Shown here: positions 24,937 through 34,976 of the stretch, piece by piece | Position numbering within the stretch: the first letter of the stretch is position 1 | How the letters are laid out: every line of letters begins with the position of its first letter | Assembly (NCBI GenBank): GCA_002104985.1 | Contig: MCGO01000165.1 | Coordinates: 20,990-84,989 of the forward strand | Length of the DNA: 64,000 nucleotides | DNA from: Rhizoclosmatium globosum | Taxonomy: Eukaryota > Chytridiomycota > Chytridiomycetes > Chytridiales > Chytriomycetaceae | Reading direction: 5' to 3' | Program-made: the position numbers and the translations under genes | Notes under the pieces: model-generated | What the model was told of the DNA's origin: nothing | The model's database searches: none | What the model saw: the letters and a program-made list of their open reading frames with translations, nothing else

Positions 24937-25795
24937 TCATAGTCCCCCGCCTGAAATCAAACCGGTAGCCACCTTTTTGAAATTCTCCACACCAATACGC
25001 ATCAATGCAGGACCCACACTGATCCTCGCAATCCCCAATTCACTGAGTCGACGTGTAGTCAATGCCTCCCCACCGACATTCCCCAAAATCACAGACACAC
25101 GCCCATCAAACTCCTTCACAAACCGAGTCACTTCCTCTTCCGTCAAACTACGCGCTCTACCACCCCACGGAAACACAGTATTCGCACCCGCATCCAAATA
25201 CGCTTTCCCACGTTCTACAACTTCCTCCACCGACCTACCCACACGCAATGTATCCGTGCGCGCATTGATGACAAAGTCAGGGACACCGAGGGATGCAGCC
25301 GTGTCACGAACAGTTTTCAAGCGTTGGATCATTTCAGGGATTGGATACAAGGTTGTTGAGTGTGGATGGACGTCTTCGAGGTTGCATCCTACGGCGCCGG
25401 CAGCAATCGCGGAGGAGACAGCTTCAGCGAGGTTAGGGCCGTACCCGTCCTGCGAGTGAGTTATAGGTAACAAAGGGAGTTCAGTGATTACGAATCCAAA
25501 CAACGCTTTCCAAGTCTCGACCAACCTGCAAATCCGCCGAGAGAGGAATGCGGTCGGCGAGGACGCGCGTGACGACTGAAATCGCAGCAACGTTTTGAGA
25601 CAGCGAAAGGTCGTCGTCGCCGAGTCCGAGGGCCGCGGCAACGGCAAACGACGCGGTTGCAGCAGCGGCTGCGGGTGTTTCGAGAAGCGCCGCCGCCGAG
25701 ATTCCGTCCCAGACATTTGCAAGGACAAGTGGCGCTCCGGGTTTGTGGAGGGCAGCAAGGCGCTGGGCGAGGATGTTGCGGGCAGCAAACGCCAT
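24937..25795 (-). CDS. Isocitrate lyase/PEP mutase superfamily enzyme
   Basis: A TIM-barrel enzyme of about 260 residues in two exons (intron at about 25451-25527). The start MAFAARNILAQRLAALH is followed by PLVLANVWDGISAAAL, the superfamily's first beta-strand and loop. After the intron DGYGPN marks the Mg-binding DGxG region, followed by GAVGCNLEDVHPHS, DFVINARTDTL and RISVGPALMRIG. These match oxaloacetate-decarboxylase, carboxyphosphonoenolpyruvate-mutase and PEP-mutase-like proteins common in fungi. It probably cleaves or rearranges a C-C or P-C bond in a small oxo-acid, but the gating-loop residues that separate lyases from mutases cannot be assigned confidently. It lies 18 bp downstream of an oxidoreductase gene on the same strand. 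Confidence 0.85.
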
Positions 25796-25813
25796 TTGCT
25801 TTATTCTTTAATC

Positions 25814-27023
25814 TCACAGGGAAACAGATGCTCCACTCTGCTGTGCACTTGCCCAGAGTGCATCCAAAACAGTGTGGATCACAATAGTCTCGTCTGCCCA
25901 CTGCTCCCACTTCTTTCGACCCGCAACACACTCTTCAAAGTCCTTGGCCATCCATTCCTCTTGCAATCGTCCTCCTGTCTCAATCTCTCTCTTGGTCCAT
26001 TCTCCACGCTTAACCGTCACAGTGAAGGAATCAGAAGCTGGAGCCTCGTATGCCAAAGCACTTTCCTGTGTAATTGGGTAGAACGAGGACGTCAAGAACG
26101 TGTCATCGAGCGCGACGGCACCCTTGTCTCCAGTAATACAGGAACGCTGGTTCGATACGTGAGCAAAGGAGGCCTCGAAAATCGCGTTGCGAGAGTCGGG
26201 GAAGAGAAGGTGACCAATGACTTGCTCAGCAGCACCAGTGAATTCGTTCTTGCGAGTGACTGTGCAAGAGACGGAAGTTGGGAGCTCGTAATTGTAGGCC
26301 GTAAGAATAAACCGGACAGTGTCTATTGCGAGAGGAATATCGGGTTAGGAATCGACACCGAATGCGTGCGTTTTTACATACACCAAGCCATGTCTCCAAG
26401 GACTCCAGTTGGCTCAACAGCAGGGTTAACACGGATTTGCTTGAGAGCAGCGTCGGCAGAGGTGGACACGTCAGCGGACATGAGGAACGAGAAATGGGAA
26501 TTCACAGAGTTGACTTTGCCGAGTTCACCAGAGTTAACGAGCTGACGAAGAGCAGCGAGACGTGGGTGGTGCTTGAAGAAGGTTCCATCCAAGAAAACAA
26601 CGTTGTTATCCTTACAGGTTTGGATAATGTTCTTGACCTGAGCTGTGGTAGGAGCCACAGGCTTTTCACAGAGAACATGTTTCTTTGCTTTTGCGGACTT
26701 GATTGCCCATTCTTCGTGCTGATCTGTGGTGTTAGTGGGATCCCGCAATACAATTCACAAGCAACACTCACGAAAACGGATGGAAGGGCAATGTAGACTG
26801 CATCCACTTCAGGATCATCAATAGCTTCTTGGTAAGATCCGTAGGCAGTCTTGAATCCGTTGCGATCAGCAAACTCTTGAGCCTTGTCGATTGAACGCGA
26901 ACCAACAGCCTGGAGCACGTGGCCAGCTCTACGCATACCCACGTTGATAACCTTGTTTGCAATAAAGCCAGTTCCGAGGACGGCCCAGCGAAGTGGGTGC
27001 TGTGTTGAAGGTGGGAGGGTCAT
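25814..27023 (-). CDS. Gfo/Idh/MocA family NAD(P)-dependent oxidoreductase
   Basis: Dinucleotide-dependent dehydrogenase of about 360 residues in three exons. The Rossmann domain begins at residue 10 with RWAVLGTGFIANKVI, followed by AVGSRSIDKAQEFADRNG and DAVYIALPSVF. After an intron at about 26710-26770 comes HVLCEKPVAPT, the EKP motif carrying the catalytic lysine, then GTFFKHHPRLAALR and GVLGDMAWC. The last exon forms the C-terminal sheet domain and ends SGASVSL. Similarity is to trans-1,2-dihydrobenzene-1,2-diol / D-xylose dehydrogenase-like members; the substrate is not evident. The start is MTLPPSTQHP at 27023. It is divergent from the METTL3-like gene 60 bp away. Confidence 0.88.
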
Positions 27024-27083
27024 TTGTTGATTTGAGAGTGATTTGAAAGGGGGAAACGGAACGGAAGCACCACCAAACATCAA
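27024..27083. promoter_or_regulatory. 60-bp divergent promoter space
   Basis: Only 60 bp separate the start codons of the oxidoreductase (minus) and the METTL3-type methyltransferase (plus). Both must be driven from this segment or from within each other's 5' coding sequence. No TATA box or factor site stands out. Confidence 0.4.
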
Positions 27084-28126
27084 ATGCCCGCGAATCCACC
27101 GACAGCACAGCAACAGCTCGTCCTTTCACGCATTCGCCACGTTACACAAGAATCGAATGTGGAATCCAAGGCGCCGTTCCGCGACTTCTGCGACTTTGGA
27201 ACACGTGCTCAGTGCGGGAATTCAGCGTGTTCCAGTGTCCATTTGCTGCATTTGATTACACAGAGCACGGATCCGCAACTGGGCGACTGCTCGTACTTGG
27301 TGCGCTTTAGTTATATGTGCCTCCCTTACCTACTCACCTCTAAACAAACCCACAAGAACACCTGCCATCGCATCAACGACGGCTGCAAATACCTCCACTA
27401 CGAAATAGACCCGCAAGAACACCTCTCCCACGACCTCGAATACAAACACCCAGTCCCACTCTTCACACCTCTCCCACCTCCTCAATGGCTCGAATGCGAC
27501 GTCAGAAAACTCGACCTCGCCCTGCTCGGCTCTGACTACTCTGTCATCATGGCCGACCCGCCCTGGGACATCCACATGCAACTCCCATACGGAACACTCA
27601 CAGATGACGAAATGATTCAACTCAACCTTCATCGGAACCAGAAAGAGGGCGGGTTTTTGTTTCTGTGGGTCACGGGCCGTGCAATGGAACTGGCGCGTTT
27701 GTGTTTGGAAATGTGGGGGTACAAGCGTGTTGACGAAATTGTTTGGATTAAAGTCAATCAGCTTCAGCGTGTTATTCGGACGGGAAGGACAGGGCATTGG
27801 TTGAATCATGCGAAGGAGCATTGTATTGTGGCCGTCAAAGGGTCTGGGCCGCACAACTATAACCCTGGTATTGATTCTGATATTATTGTTGCTGAAGTCC
27901 GTGAAACCAGGTATGTGGCCTTTGTCACTCATAGCCTAACTAAACTCCAAATAGTCGTAAACCCGATGAAATCTATAATCTTATTGAACGACTTTGTCCT
28001 GGCGGAAAGAAACTCGAAATTTTTGGCCGCAAACATAATACGCGTCCTGGTTGGTTGACGTTGGGAAACCAGCTTGGTGGATCGTACATTCACGACGACG
28101 ACCTCAAAAAGAAACTTTACGGCTGA
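27084..28126 (+). CDS. METTL3: METTL3/IME4-type mRNA m6A methyltransferase (short form)
   Basis: Catalytic subunit that methylates adenosine N6 in mRNA. Three exons: intron 27300-27356 (57 nt, so it keeps the frame) interrupts DCSYL|NTCHR exactly where the animal protein reads continuously, and a second intron lies at about 27909-27954. The protein is about 310 residues. It carries the tandem zinc-finger region ([10 protein letters not shown], then GDCSYL...CKYLHYEID) and the MT-A70 domain with catalytic [14 protein letters not shown] (27552 on), then [48 protein letters not shown] and TLGNQLGG. The roughly 260-residue N-terminal part of the human protein, including the WTAP-binding helix, is absent. 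All catalytic and SAM-binding motifs seen are intact. Confidence 0.95.
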
Positions 28127-28238
28127 CGCCGATTCACTCTTTGCTGATTTATTGTTGCATTGATTACTCAAAATATTTTAGCTGCTTCACGTGCATTATT
28201 TGCTACCTCAAAGTAAAAATTATTAAGTTTATTTGTTG

Positions 28239-29372
28239 CTAAAATGATACCACGGAAAGTACGCAGCATGAGTTCGGAATTTGAATCCAAGCAGCTCCCA
28301 AAGTCGCCATTTGCCACAAATTGTAGTCCATACCGACTCCCACAATGGATCCATCCGGCATCTGTTTAGCGCGATACACACTTCCGGAATTAGGAACAAG
28401 CACCCAATTCGCATACAGAGTTTGACGAGTGTAAAGCTGATAATCCAACCCAACACCAAGTATTCTTCCGTCTGACAATACTGCCACGTCGTACACATAT
28501 CCAGACCATGGTACTTGAACCCAATATCCAGATAATCCGATTCGCGTCCACAAAACCTTGTCCATTCCCACTCCAATATATGTCCTTTGGTCACTCAAAA
28601 CGGCCAAAGATAAGATGTATCCAGAGTTAGGCGCCAGAGTCCAAGTACTCGTCAGAGAACTCGCGTACCAAATAGTATTGTCTGGAGCTACACCCACGAT
28701 TCCAGTCCCTGGAACCTGAATCAAATCAACCAATCTAGCCGGAGAAACGATTGGAGCCCAGGCGCCGTTGATTCCGTTCTTGGTATATAACGCCTTGTCT
28801 TTCTGGATGCCAATAATCTGAGTTGGAGGTGGAACAACAGCGTCGCACCACTGCCAAGTAATTTTAATACGCCCCTTTATCATAAACGCAGTGGTTAGTA
28901 AATTTTACCAAACTCGAAATCAGGAATAAGTCACCTTTTCAATCTGTCCAATCAGAGGAAACTCATTCTGCGTGAAATCCAAGTCATACAGTTTACAACC
29001 ACCACACCGATCCGCGACAGTCACGGTGATACTCCCATTCGGTCCTGTTGCGCATATCTTTCGACCACAAGCTGTCGCGTGGTTCGGGTTGAAGTCACCA
29101 AACGGCATGCTTTGGTCGTATAGTGTAGTTGAAATGGCGACAATCATGTCTGTGTCGTGGAGGATTGTGCCGCATGCTCCGTAACTGTCGTATGTGTTGT
29201 AGTAGGTACCGTCTCCGGAATATATGGTTCCATCAGGTTTCGCGCCAATGACACCGAATGTATTTGCATAGGTTCCATTTCCGGCTATGATTGGTAGGTC
29301 TGTGTATGCGTCCACAGTAGTTGATGAGAGGAGGGTTGATACGGCAAGGATGAGGACGTAGAGTTCGGTCAT
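28239..29372 (-). CDS. Secreted expansin-like barrel plus tectonin-like repeats
   Basis: Predicted secreted protein of about 360 residues in two exons (intron at about 28876-28935). A signal peptide (MTELYVLILAVSTLLSS) precedes a double-psi beta-barrel of the expansin/rare-lipoprotein-A type: GDGTYYNTYDSYGACG, ACGRKICATG, VTVADRCGGC, YDLDFTQNEFPLIG and, across the intron, GRIKITWQWC. About 190 residues of five repeats of roughly 38 residues follow, with the pattern GVGxDxxLYTRxxLxxxWxxVPNSGxV, resembling tectonin propeller repeats. The C-terminal domain is shared with the 33212-34639 protein. Expansin-like modules loosen or bind cell-wall polysaccharide; the role of this combination is unknown. 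The missing catalytic residues of true endoglucanases make a binding role more likely. Confidence 0.8.
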
Positions 29373-31200
29373 AATTGAACGTGATAGTATTGAGTGGAAT
29401 CAGTGGATGTTTGAAAAGGGGGGAGAAATGTTCAATTTGTATTTGAAGTTTCTCCAATGTCAAGGGTATAAAAGTGGATTGAACATTTTTGAACAGACGA
29501 CTGGGGGCAAAAAAACCTTCAAGTTACTCACACGCATTTGTGTCTTGGACAATTTGAAAATCCTGAATAAACCAATAAATCCATTAATTCAAGAAAGTCC
29601 TAAGCTTCTTGGGCTCTTGTGTTTTTAGATGTGGTTGTTTGTCACTGTTTTGGGTCTTCCAAAAATCATTCCTCATCCCGCCAAAGGATCTGAGCTTCGT
29701 GGTTTCTCTTACTTTCAACAGTGAGTACTGTTTATTCTGTCAATATCTCACGTTCTTTTCAGGAGAATAAGAATGAGACGAGTTATAAGAGTGCAACTTT
29801 GAAAACGAACAACGCCTTTATGGGCCTTGACAATACGTGTACAGTTACAAATCCTACGCACCCATCGCAGCAGCTTTGCAGATTTACGGAGAATGGTTTT
29901 ATTGTGTAGCTTTGGCTCACCCTCTTCTCGTCATCCTTTGACTTCGGAAAACATGTCTCCATCATTGATGATTTATAAGCTCCATTGACAGTGAAAAAGT
30001 CTATATGAACTCAACACGCACTTTGCCATCAGTTTCAGCATCGTTTAAATGGGTTATCGTTCCAGAATCCGAACTGAAAGTCTGATAGTAATACCTTTAA
30101 TCCAAATCAAGATTTGTGGATCTTAATGACTCCGTATGGCAGATGGCTGGCGTGTATGATATCTACGCAATACTCAACAGTTCGAATTATGCAGTCTCGA
30201 CGCGTATTGTGAGCTATGTTGCAGCTTAAACCTTTTAAAAATGAAACTATCGCCAATCTTTGTCTTTTAGAAGGTTCTGGTAGCTATTTTGAGGCATACT
30301 GGGGATTAGCACGACTACAATTGGTGTATGCGGAGATTTCGGCCAACAGTCTGCTTCAAGAGCATATAATACACTTATATAAGCGATTATTTGCGTCAGA
30401 GAGCTGGATTCTGTGAAGCTGTCTACTAATCCGTTTGTTTGTCTCGAGAGCCATTCACTCTGCAGTACGTAACCGCGATCGCCGACTCTGGCCACTTCGA
30501 ATACACATAAATATATAACACACTCAAGTTTCTTTGGAGTCTTAGGATGATCGAATGTGTTTACGTTTCAGTGTTTTGTTAGTTCGTCCTTCAGTTGACG
30601 GCGAAGCATCAGGATGGACCCATCTCAACATCTAAATGCTCTATTTGCAGTATGAATGGTATCGCGGCCGGCGCCGACGATGTTCAGACATCCACCCAAC
30701 TTGCTCTGTTTTTGACGAAATGTGTTCAAACTTGACTCATAAAGTGATCTCTACGACGCAGCATCTCACAAAGCTAAGATTAGCGCCATTCGACGCGGAA
30801 TTGAATTTTGAAGCGAGAAGTGGGGGAGATCTACGTGTTTATTACAAGGGGTTCAAGATATCTACTGAAAAACAAACACTAGAGCGGAGTTTGAAACTTT
30901 TCCTTTAAAAGTGTGCGCTCCCAGCCAACTTTGCTCATAAATTCTCTCTCCAAAATCCCCTCACTCCTCCAAAATCAAAATCACTACAACTGCTACCAAC
31001 CTGGAACTACCCCACAACTACAATATTCTTCCAACTTCAAAAACTTCAAATATTCCGAATATTTTTGAACATCAACATCAAGCATTATATTAGCTATGAC
31101 CTCTCAAGCACTAATGTATATACTGTTGAAATTAATATGTTGCTATACGATACTAACTCAACTTTAGTTTTTCACGTAGACTTCTACTTCAAGAACTGCT
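29373..31200. other. Gene-poor AT-rich stretch
   Basis: No complete gene could be built here. Short coding-like fragments occur, such as one encoding GLDNTCTVTNPTHPSQQ near 29815-29870 and a Cys-containing frame at 30636-30908, but they lack signal peptides, consistent frames or splice partners. The 5' part to about 29480 should contain the promoter of the minus-strand secreted protein. The rest may hold decayed secreted-protein genes or simple intergenic sequence. Confidence 0.4.
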
Positions 31201-31206
31201 ACTCAT

Positions 31207-31412
31207 ACCTACTACTACGGCTATGGTCGCCCCGCCTCCAGGACAGTCGAACGACCTCCGCCTCCAGGGTACTGTGCCGCATTAGCATGGGTGGGGAGTC
31301 TCAACAATGCTCCGAAGCCTCTCTACGCTGATGCAGGCGACAGGATAGACCGGGATTGTACGTTCGCGGGACTGAGCGCTCGCCTACCTCTTCCCAACAG
31401 CCGTGGTACTGG
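31207..31412 (+). repeat. Direct repeat, copy A (about 200 bp)
   Basis: This segment recurs 296 bp downstream with only a handful of substitutions over about 190 bp (for example CGC to CAC, CCG to CTG, GAC to GAT, GCT to ACT in the shared reading frame). The high identity implies a recent duplication or ongoing gene conversion. Confidence 0.85.
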
Positions 31413-31502
31413 GTACGGGTCTGAGTACGGGTTCAGCCACTTCATCTACTTCAGCCACATCAGCCACATTCTACTACTCCAGCCACTGCTACTACTACTA
31501 GT

Positions 31503-31708
31503 ACCTGCTACTGCGGCTATGGTCACCCCGCCTCCAGGACAGTCGAACGACCTCTGCCTCCAGGGTACTGTGCCGCATTAGCATGGGTGGGGAGTCTCAA
31601 CAATGCTCCGAAGCCTCTCTACGCTGATGCAGGCGACAGGATAGATCGGGATTGTACGTTCGCGGGACTGAGCACTCGCCTACCTCTTCCCAACAGCCGT
31701 GGTATTTG
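31503..31708 (+). repeat. Direct repeat, copy B (about 200 bp)
   Basis: Second copy of the 31207-31412 repeat at an offset of 296 bp. It ends in the same PNSRG codons but diverges afterwards and meets a stop. Confidence 0.85.
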
Positions 31709-31716
31709 GGTATGAG

Positions 31717-32249
31717 TACAAGCAGCCACTTCTGGATCGCGGCAGCTTCAGTGACTGACCAGCAACGTCGCTCCCCACAAATGGGGGTCTCTGTAGTCGC
31801 GCACAGACTGGATCAGGGTGGAATTTTTGGGATGAATGGAGCTAGAAAACGGAATTGTTGAGTTGGTTTGGTTGGAGTTGATGGCAAACTATGGGTACAT
31901 AAGGTATGTGTTTTGTTTTTTGGAGAGGCAATGTCGGCGGCCTCCTCGTGGTCCTCTCTGGTAACGTGCTTCCTTGTGAAGTACGGCTAACTGGCCGACT
32001 ATTTAAACTTGTACAGTAGAAAAGGAGTGAAAATATTTGAGACGAAAATGTGACATTGGTTACCGGATCTGCTCCAAAATTCGCTTCTTAACAGAGGCTT
32101 GAAGATTGGGGCTTGAGGGGAATGACGCTCATGTTGAGCGTTTCATTGATGACAAAAACTACCTTGAGGTGTTCTGAAACGAATATGAAAATGAATGGAT
32201 TTCCATTCTTGTCCATCTTTTTCTCTATCACTATATTTGTTTTTCTCAA
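31717..32249. other. Intergenic, no feature seen
   Basis: No supported coding sequence. It should contain the promoter of the SET-domain gene that starts at 32250. Confidence 0.4.
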
Positions 32250-33152
32250 ATGAATCGTCTACTCACTTACTCATCCAAAGCAGCAGTCCTCAAGCCATCT
32301 CTGCTACCATACGGTGGAAACGGACTAATTGCAACACGCAAGATAGCGAAAGACGAGCTCATATTCAAGGAACTCCCCATCGTCTCGGTGCTGAAGCACC
32401 AACCTCAACACTCCCATGGCCGCCACTGCCTCGAATGCTGGACCCCGTCATCCTCAATCATAAGCAAATCATCGTTCTGCGAATCCCACCAATCAACTCT
32501 CCTCAACAAATCAATCACCCGTCTTAACACCCAACCCGGCTTCCCTGAACTCCGTGCTCTCCAACAAAAGCGACTAGACGAAAGCAACGGCAAAGAGGGC
32601 GCTTTCCCAATCCTAATCACCAACTTGATTGGTCTCTCCCTAAGCGATCTGCTCACAACCGGAAGCATGAACTCATCCATGAACCTCGTGAACGCGCTTG
32701 TGAAAGGAAAAGATATGCCTCCAGAGGGTATACCTGCGCAATGGAAACAAGATTACGAAGAGATAAAGGACGTCGTCTTGACTGGAAAGGGCCTTTCGGA
32801 TCTGTTTTCGCTCAAGTGGTACAGCGATCAAATGACCAGACTTAACTTGAATGCTATGCAATCGTTTTACGGAGAGAAGGAGGAGGAACGGGTCGTTGGG
32901 ACGTCGTTATACCTCTTTGCCAGTATGCTTAACCATTCATGTGTTCCAAACGTGAAAGTGGATTGGGAGGATAGCAACATCATTCATGCTATCGCAAATA
33001 AGGATATCGCTGCGGGTGAGGAACTGACGATTACATACAACTCTGAGGCGGCGAAAATGGGAACTGATGAGCGGTGGGAGTATTTCCGATACAACTATGG
33101 ATTCATTTGCACATGCCCATTGTGTTCGGGAGCAAGTGAGGTTAAGATCTGA
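32250..33152 (+). CDS. SET-domain protein (SMYD/SET-like, no intron)
   Basis: Single-exon protein of 300 residues. The N-terminal SET strand GNGLIATRKIAKDELIFKE begins at about residue 25, then a partial zinc cluster (HCLECW ... FCESH). The SET core is split by a helical insert (about residues 90-215), after which FASMLNHSCVPNVKV gives the NHSCxPN substrate/SAM motif and EELTITYN the catalytic-tyrosine motif. FICTCPLC is the post-SET cysteine cluster. This arrangement is that of SMYD or SET5-like lysine methyltransferases, although the full MYND finger is missing. Target (histone or other protein) is not evident. It is intronless, unlike nearly all neighbours. Confidence 0.85.
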   Translation: MNRLLTYSSKAAVLKPSLLPYGGNGLIATRKIAKDELIFKELPIVSVLKHQPQHSHGRHCLECWTPSSSIISKSSFCESHQSTLLNKSITRLNTQPGFPELRALQQKRLDESNGKEGAFPILITNLIGLSLSDLLTTGSMNSSMNLVNALVKGKDMPPEGIPAQWKQDYEEIKDVVLTGKGLSDLFSLKWYSDQMTRLNLNAMQSFYGEKEEERVVGTSLYLFASMLNHSCVPNVKVDWEDSNIIHAIANKDIAAGEELTITYNSEAAKMGTDERWEYFRYNYGFICTCPLCSGASEVKI

Positions 33153-33211
33153 TGATTTTATTGATTTTGGTCAAACGAAAAAAACAACACGATAAATGAT
33201 GAATATGAGGC

Positions 33212-34639
33212 TCAGATGTACGCCACGAAAGAAATAACACAACAAGAATTGGGAACCAATTGCCATGGAGCACCCAGAGTAGCCATTCTGTACAATTGCT
33301 TATCTGTACCAATGCCAAGAATGGATCCATCATAACTCTGTTTGGCACGAGAAACGTAGCCAGAATTGGGAACCAACACCCAGTTCGCATTCAGATTCTG
33401 TCTAGTATAAAGCATTTTGTCAAGTCCAACTCCAAGGATTCTACCATCAGACAGGACAGTAACGTCATACACAGCAAGAGAGTTTGGAACAATATTCCAC
33501 CATCCAAAGAGCCCATTACGCGTGTACAAAGCATGGTCCATTCCCACACCCACATACGTAGTCTTGTCGTTCAGAACCGCGATGCTCATTACGGCGGCGG
33601 AGTTTGGAACGAGCGTCCACCAGGAGTTGATGGTCTTGCCGTTGGTGTACCACAATGTGTTGTCTGGAGCAATGCCTACGAATCCAGTTCCAGGGACTTG
33701 AATTAAATCGATCAATCGCGCGTCACTTGTACTTGCGTACCATTGGCCGTTGAGTCCATCCTTGAAGTATGGTACCTTGTCAGGTCCGAGACCAATAATT
33801 GTTGGGGTTGGCGCAACTGTTGTAGTAGTAGTTGTGGTTGTAGTGGTCGTAGAGGTAGTCGTAGTTGTTGTGGTGCTTGTGGTAGTAGTGGTTGGAATCG
33901 GGCTTCGCCAAACAGCCATATAGCATGACGAGTAGAATGTTATCTTATCGCGCTTGTTTGGATTCTTGAGAACGTAGCTGAATGAAGCCAAGGCTTTTGT
34001 TTCAGTAAAAACATTCAAGGTGTAAGTGTGGAGCTGGGGTTCAGATGGAAACGAATTCAAGCTAACAGTGTAGAAGAGCTTGCCAATGGAAGTATCAACA
34101 ACTGGAAATGTGAATGCAAAGCCGGTGGTGGATTTGATGGCACTGTTGATTGCATAAATGAAGTTGCCGCTAATGGCGGAGTCGTAAATGGTAACCGCCG
34201 GATTTTCGCCATTGACCTTAACATTATTCATAGTGTCAGCAACAAATTGATATCGTTTCATGTCTAAACTTACAGAGAAATAGTCCGAGTTAAACATGAA
34301 TACAACGTTATTGATTTCATTGTCATTCAACTTGAAAAGCCTTGATCCGATAAACTTTGTTGGAGTATCAAATGCAGTAATGAGCGTTTCCGAGTAGGCG
34401 GGGTAGATCTTCAAGTCTCCATACGTAGAACCTGGGGCAGCTAGCTTCATTTGGTCACGAGCCAGGTTATCCAAATCTGGAGAATTTGTAGGTTGCATGG
34501 TTCCGTTAACAGGAGCGGAAATGAGAGCAACGACATCAGCTGGCGCTCGGCCATACTTAATGTTTGTGGCTTTGACAGGAGCGTCTGACACAGCTGCTAC
34601 GACTGTAGCCAGGAAGTACAACGAGATGAAGGACAGCAT
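33212..34639 (-). CDS. Secreted protein: unknown N-domain, Thr-rich linker, tectonin-like propeller
   Basis: Intronless, about 475 residues. MLSFISLYFLATVVAAVS is a signal peptide; the upstream in-frame ATG at 34702 would bury it, so 34639 is preferred. Residues about 20-265 form a domain that was not recognised. A linker of nearly pure threonine (about 30 residues, likely O-glycosylated) follows, and then five repeats of about 38 residues of the tectonin-like type, such as YVGVGMDHALYTRNGLFGWW and ILGVGLDKMLYTRQNLNANW. The last 190 residues match the C-terminal domain of the expansin-like protein 4 kb away. The protein is presumably extracellular or wall-attached, with the propeller as a binding module. 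Confidence 0.82.
   Translation of the reverse strand: MLSFISLYFLATVVAAVSDAPVKATNIKYGRAPADVVALISAPVNGTMQPTNSPDLDNLARDQMKLAAPGSTYGDLKIYPAYSETLITAFDTPTKFIGSRLFKLNDNEINNVVFMFNSDYFSVSLDMKRYQFVADTMNNVKVNGENPAVTIYDSAISGNFIYAINSAIKSTTGFAFTFPVVDTSIGKLFYTVSLNSFPSEPQLHTYTLNVFTETKALASFSYVLKNPNKRDKITFYSSCYMAVWRSPIPTTTTTSTTTTTTTSTTTTTTTTTTTVAPTPTIIGLGPDKVPYFKDGLNGQWYASTSDARLIDLIQVPGTGFVGIAPDNTLWYTNGKTINSWWTLVPNSAAVMSIAVLNDKTTYVGVGMDHALYTRNGLFGWWNIVPNSLAVYDVTVLSDGRILGVGLDKMLYTRQNLNANWVLVPNSGYVSRAKQSYDGSILGIGTDKQLYRMATLGAPWQLVPNSCCVISFVAYI
33812..33892 (-). repeat. Threonine-codon microsatellite (linker)
   Basis: ACN codon repeat encoding an almost uninterrupted threonine run with occasional serines between the N-terminal domain and the propeller of the secreted protein. 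Such a tract can expand or contract by slippage and serves as an O-glycosylated spacer. Confidence 0.8.
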
Positions 34640-34976
34640 TGTGATATCCGGAGTGTTTTTTTCAAGTCCGCCTCCCTTCCACTTTTGAGCACAAATTCCC
34701 AAGATGTTGCTGATGTGAGCACCAAAATGGAGATGTCGCGAAATTCAGTTTCAAGTCCAGATTTGGCTGACGTACCTGAAACAAAAACAATAAAGTAAAA
34801 AAAGGAAAAAGAAACGAAGTATAATTGTGAATTGTACAAGTGGGCTGAAACATTCAAACGAAAGTTGTAAGGTGCTGAAGATTCAATTGGGAGATTTCAA
34901 ACAAAGAGAAATTATATTCTGTGTTTCAAATTTGGCAAACTTGCTGCCCTTTTAAGTATAACGGTACTTATAGGTA

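Larger units (their letters stand above)
31180..31716 (+). pseudogene. Decayed Thr-rich / Cys-domain secreted-type gene with two repeat copies
   Basis: One frame encodes a small domain twice: GYCAALAWVGSLNNAPKPLY and DCTFAGLS(A/T)RLPLPNSRG, each preceded by a Ser/Thr- and Tyr-rich linker (first copy TSTSRTATHTYYYGYG, second TTPATATTTSTCYCGYG). The two copies are open over about 66 codons each, but the linker between them reads sensibly (Ser/Thr-rich, GSATSSTSATSATF) only if the frame changes twice, so one continuous protein cannot be read. The second copy ends in a TGA after GIWV. No start or signal peptide was found; an AG at about 31180 could be a splice acceptor. It is either a pseudogene or a gene damaged by sequence indels. 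The domain was not recognised. Confidence 0.5.

Noticed and set aside
24937..28126. A metabolic gene cluster (PEP-mutase-like, oxidoreductase, methyltransferase)
   Set aside because: The methyltransferase is an mRNA m6A enzyme, and no backbone synthase, transporter or regulator is present.
30636..30908. Cys-containing 90-codon frame as a small secreted protein
   Set aside because: No signal peptide or recognisable domain, no splice continuity; weak coding character.
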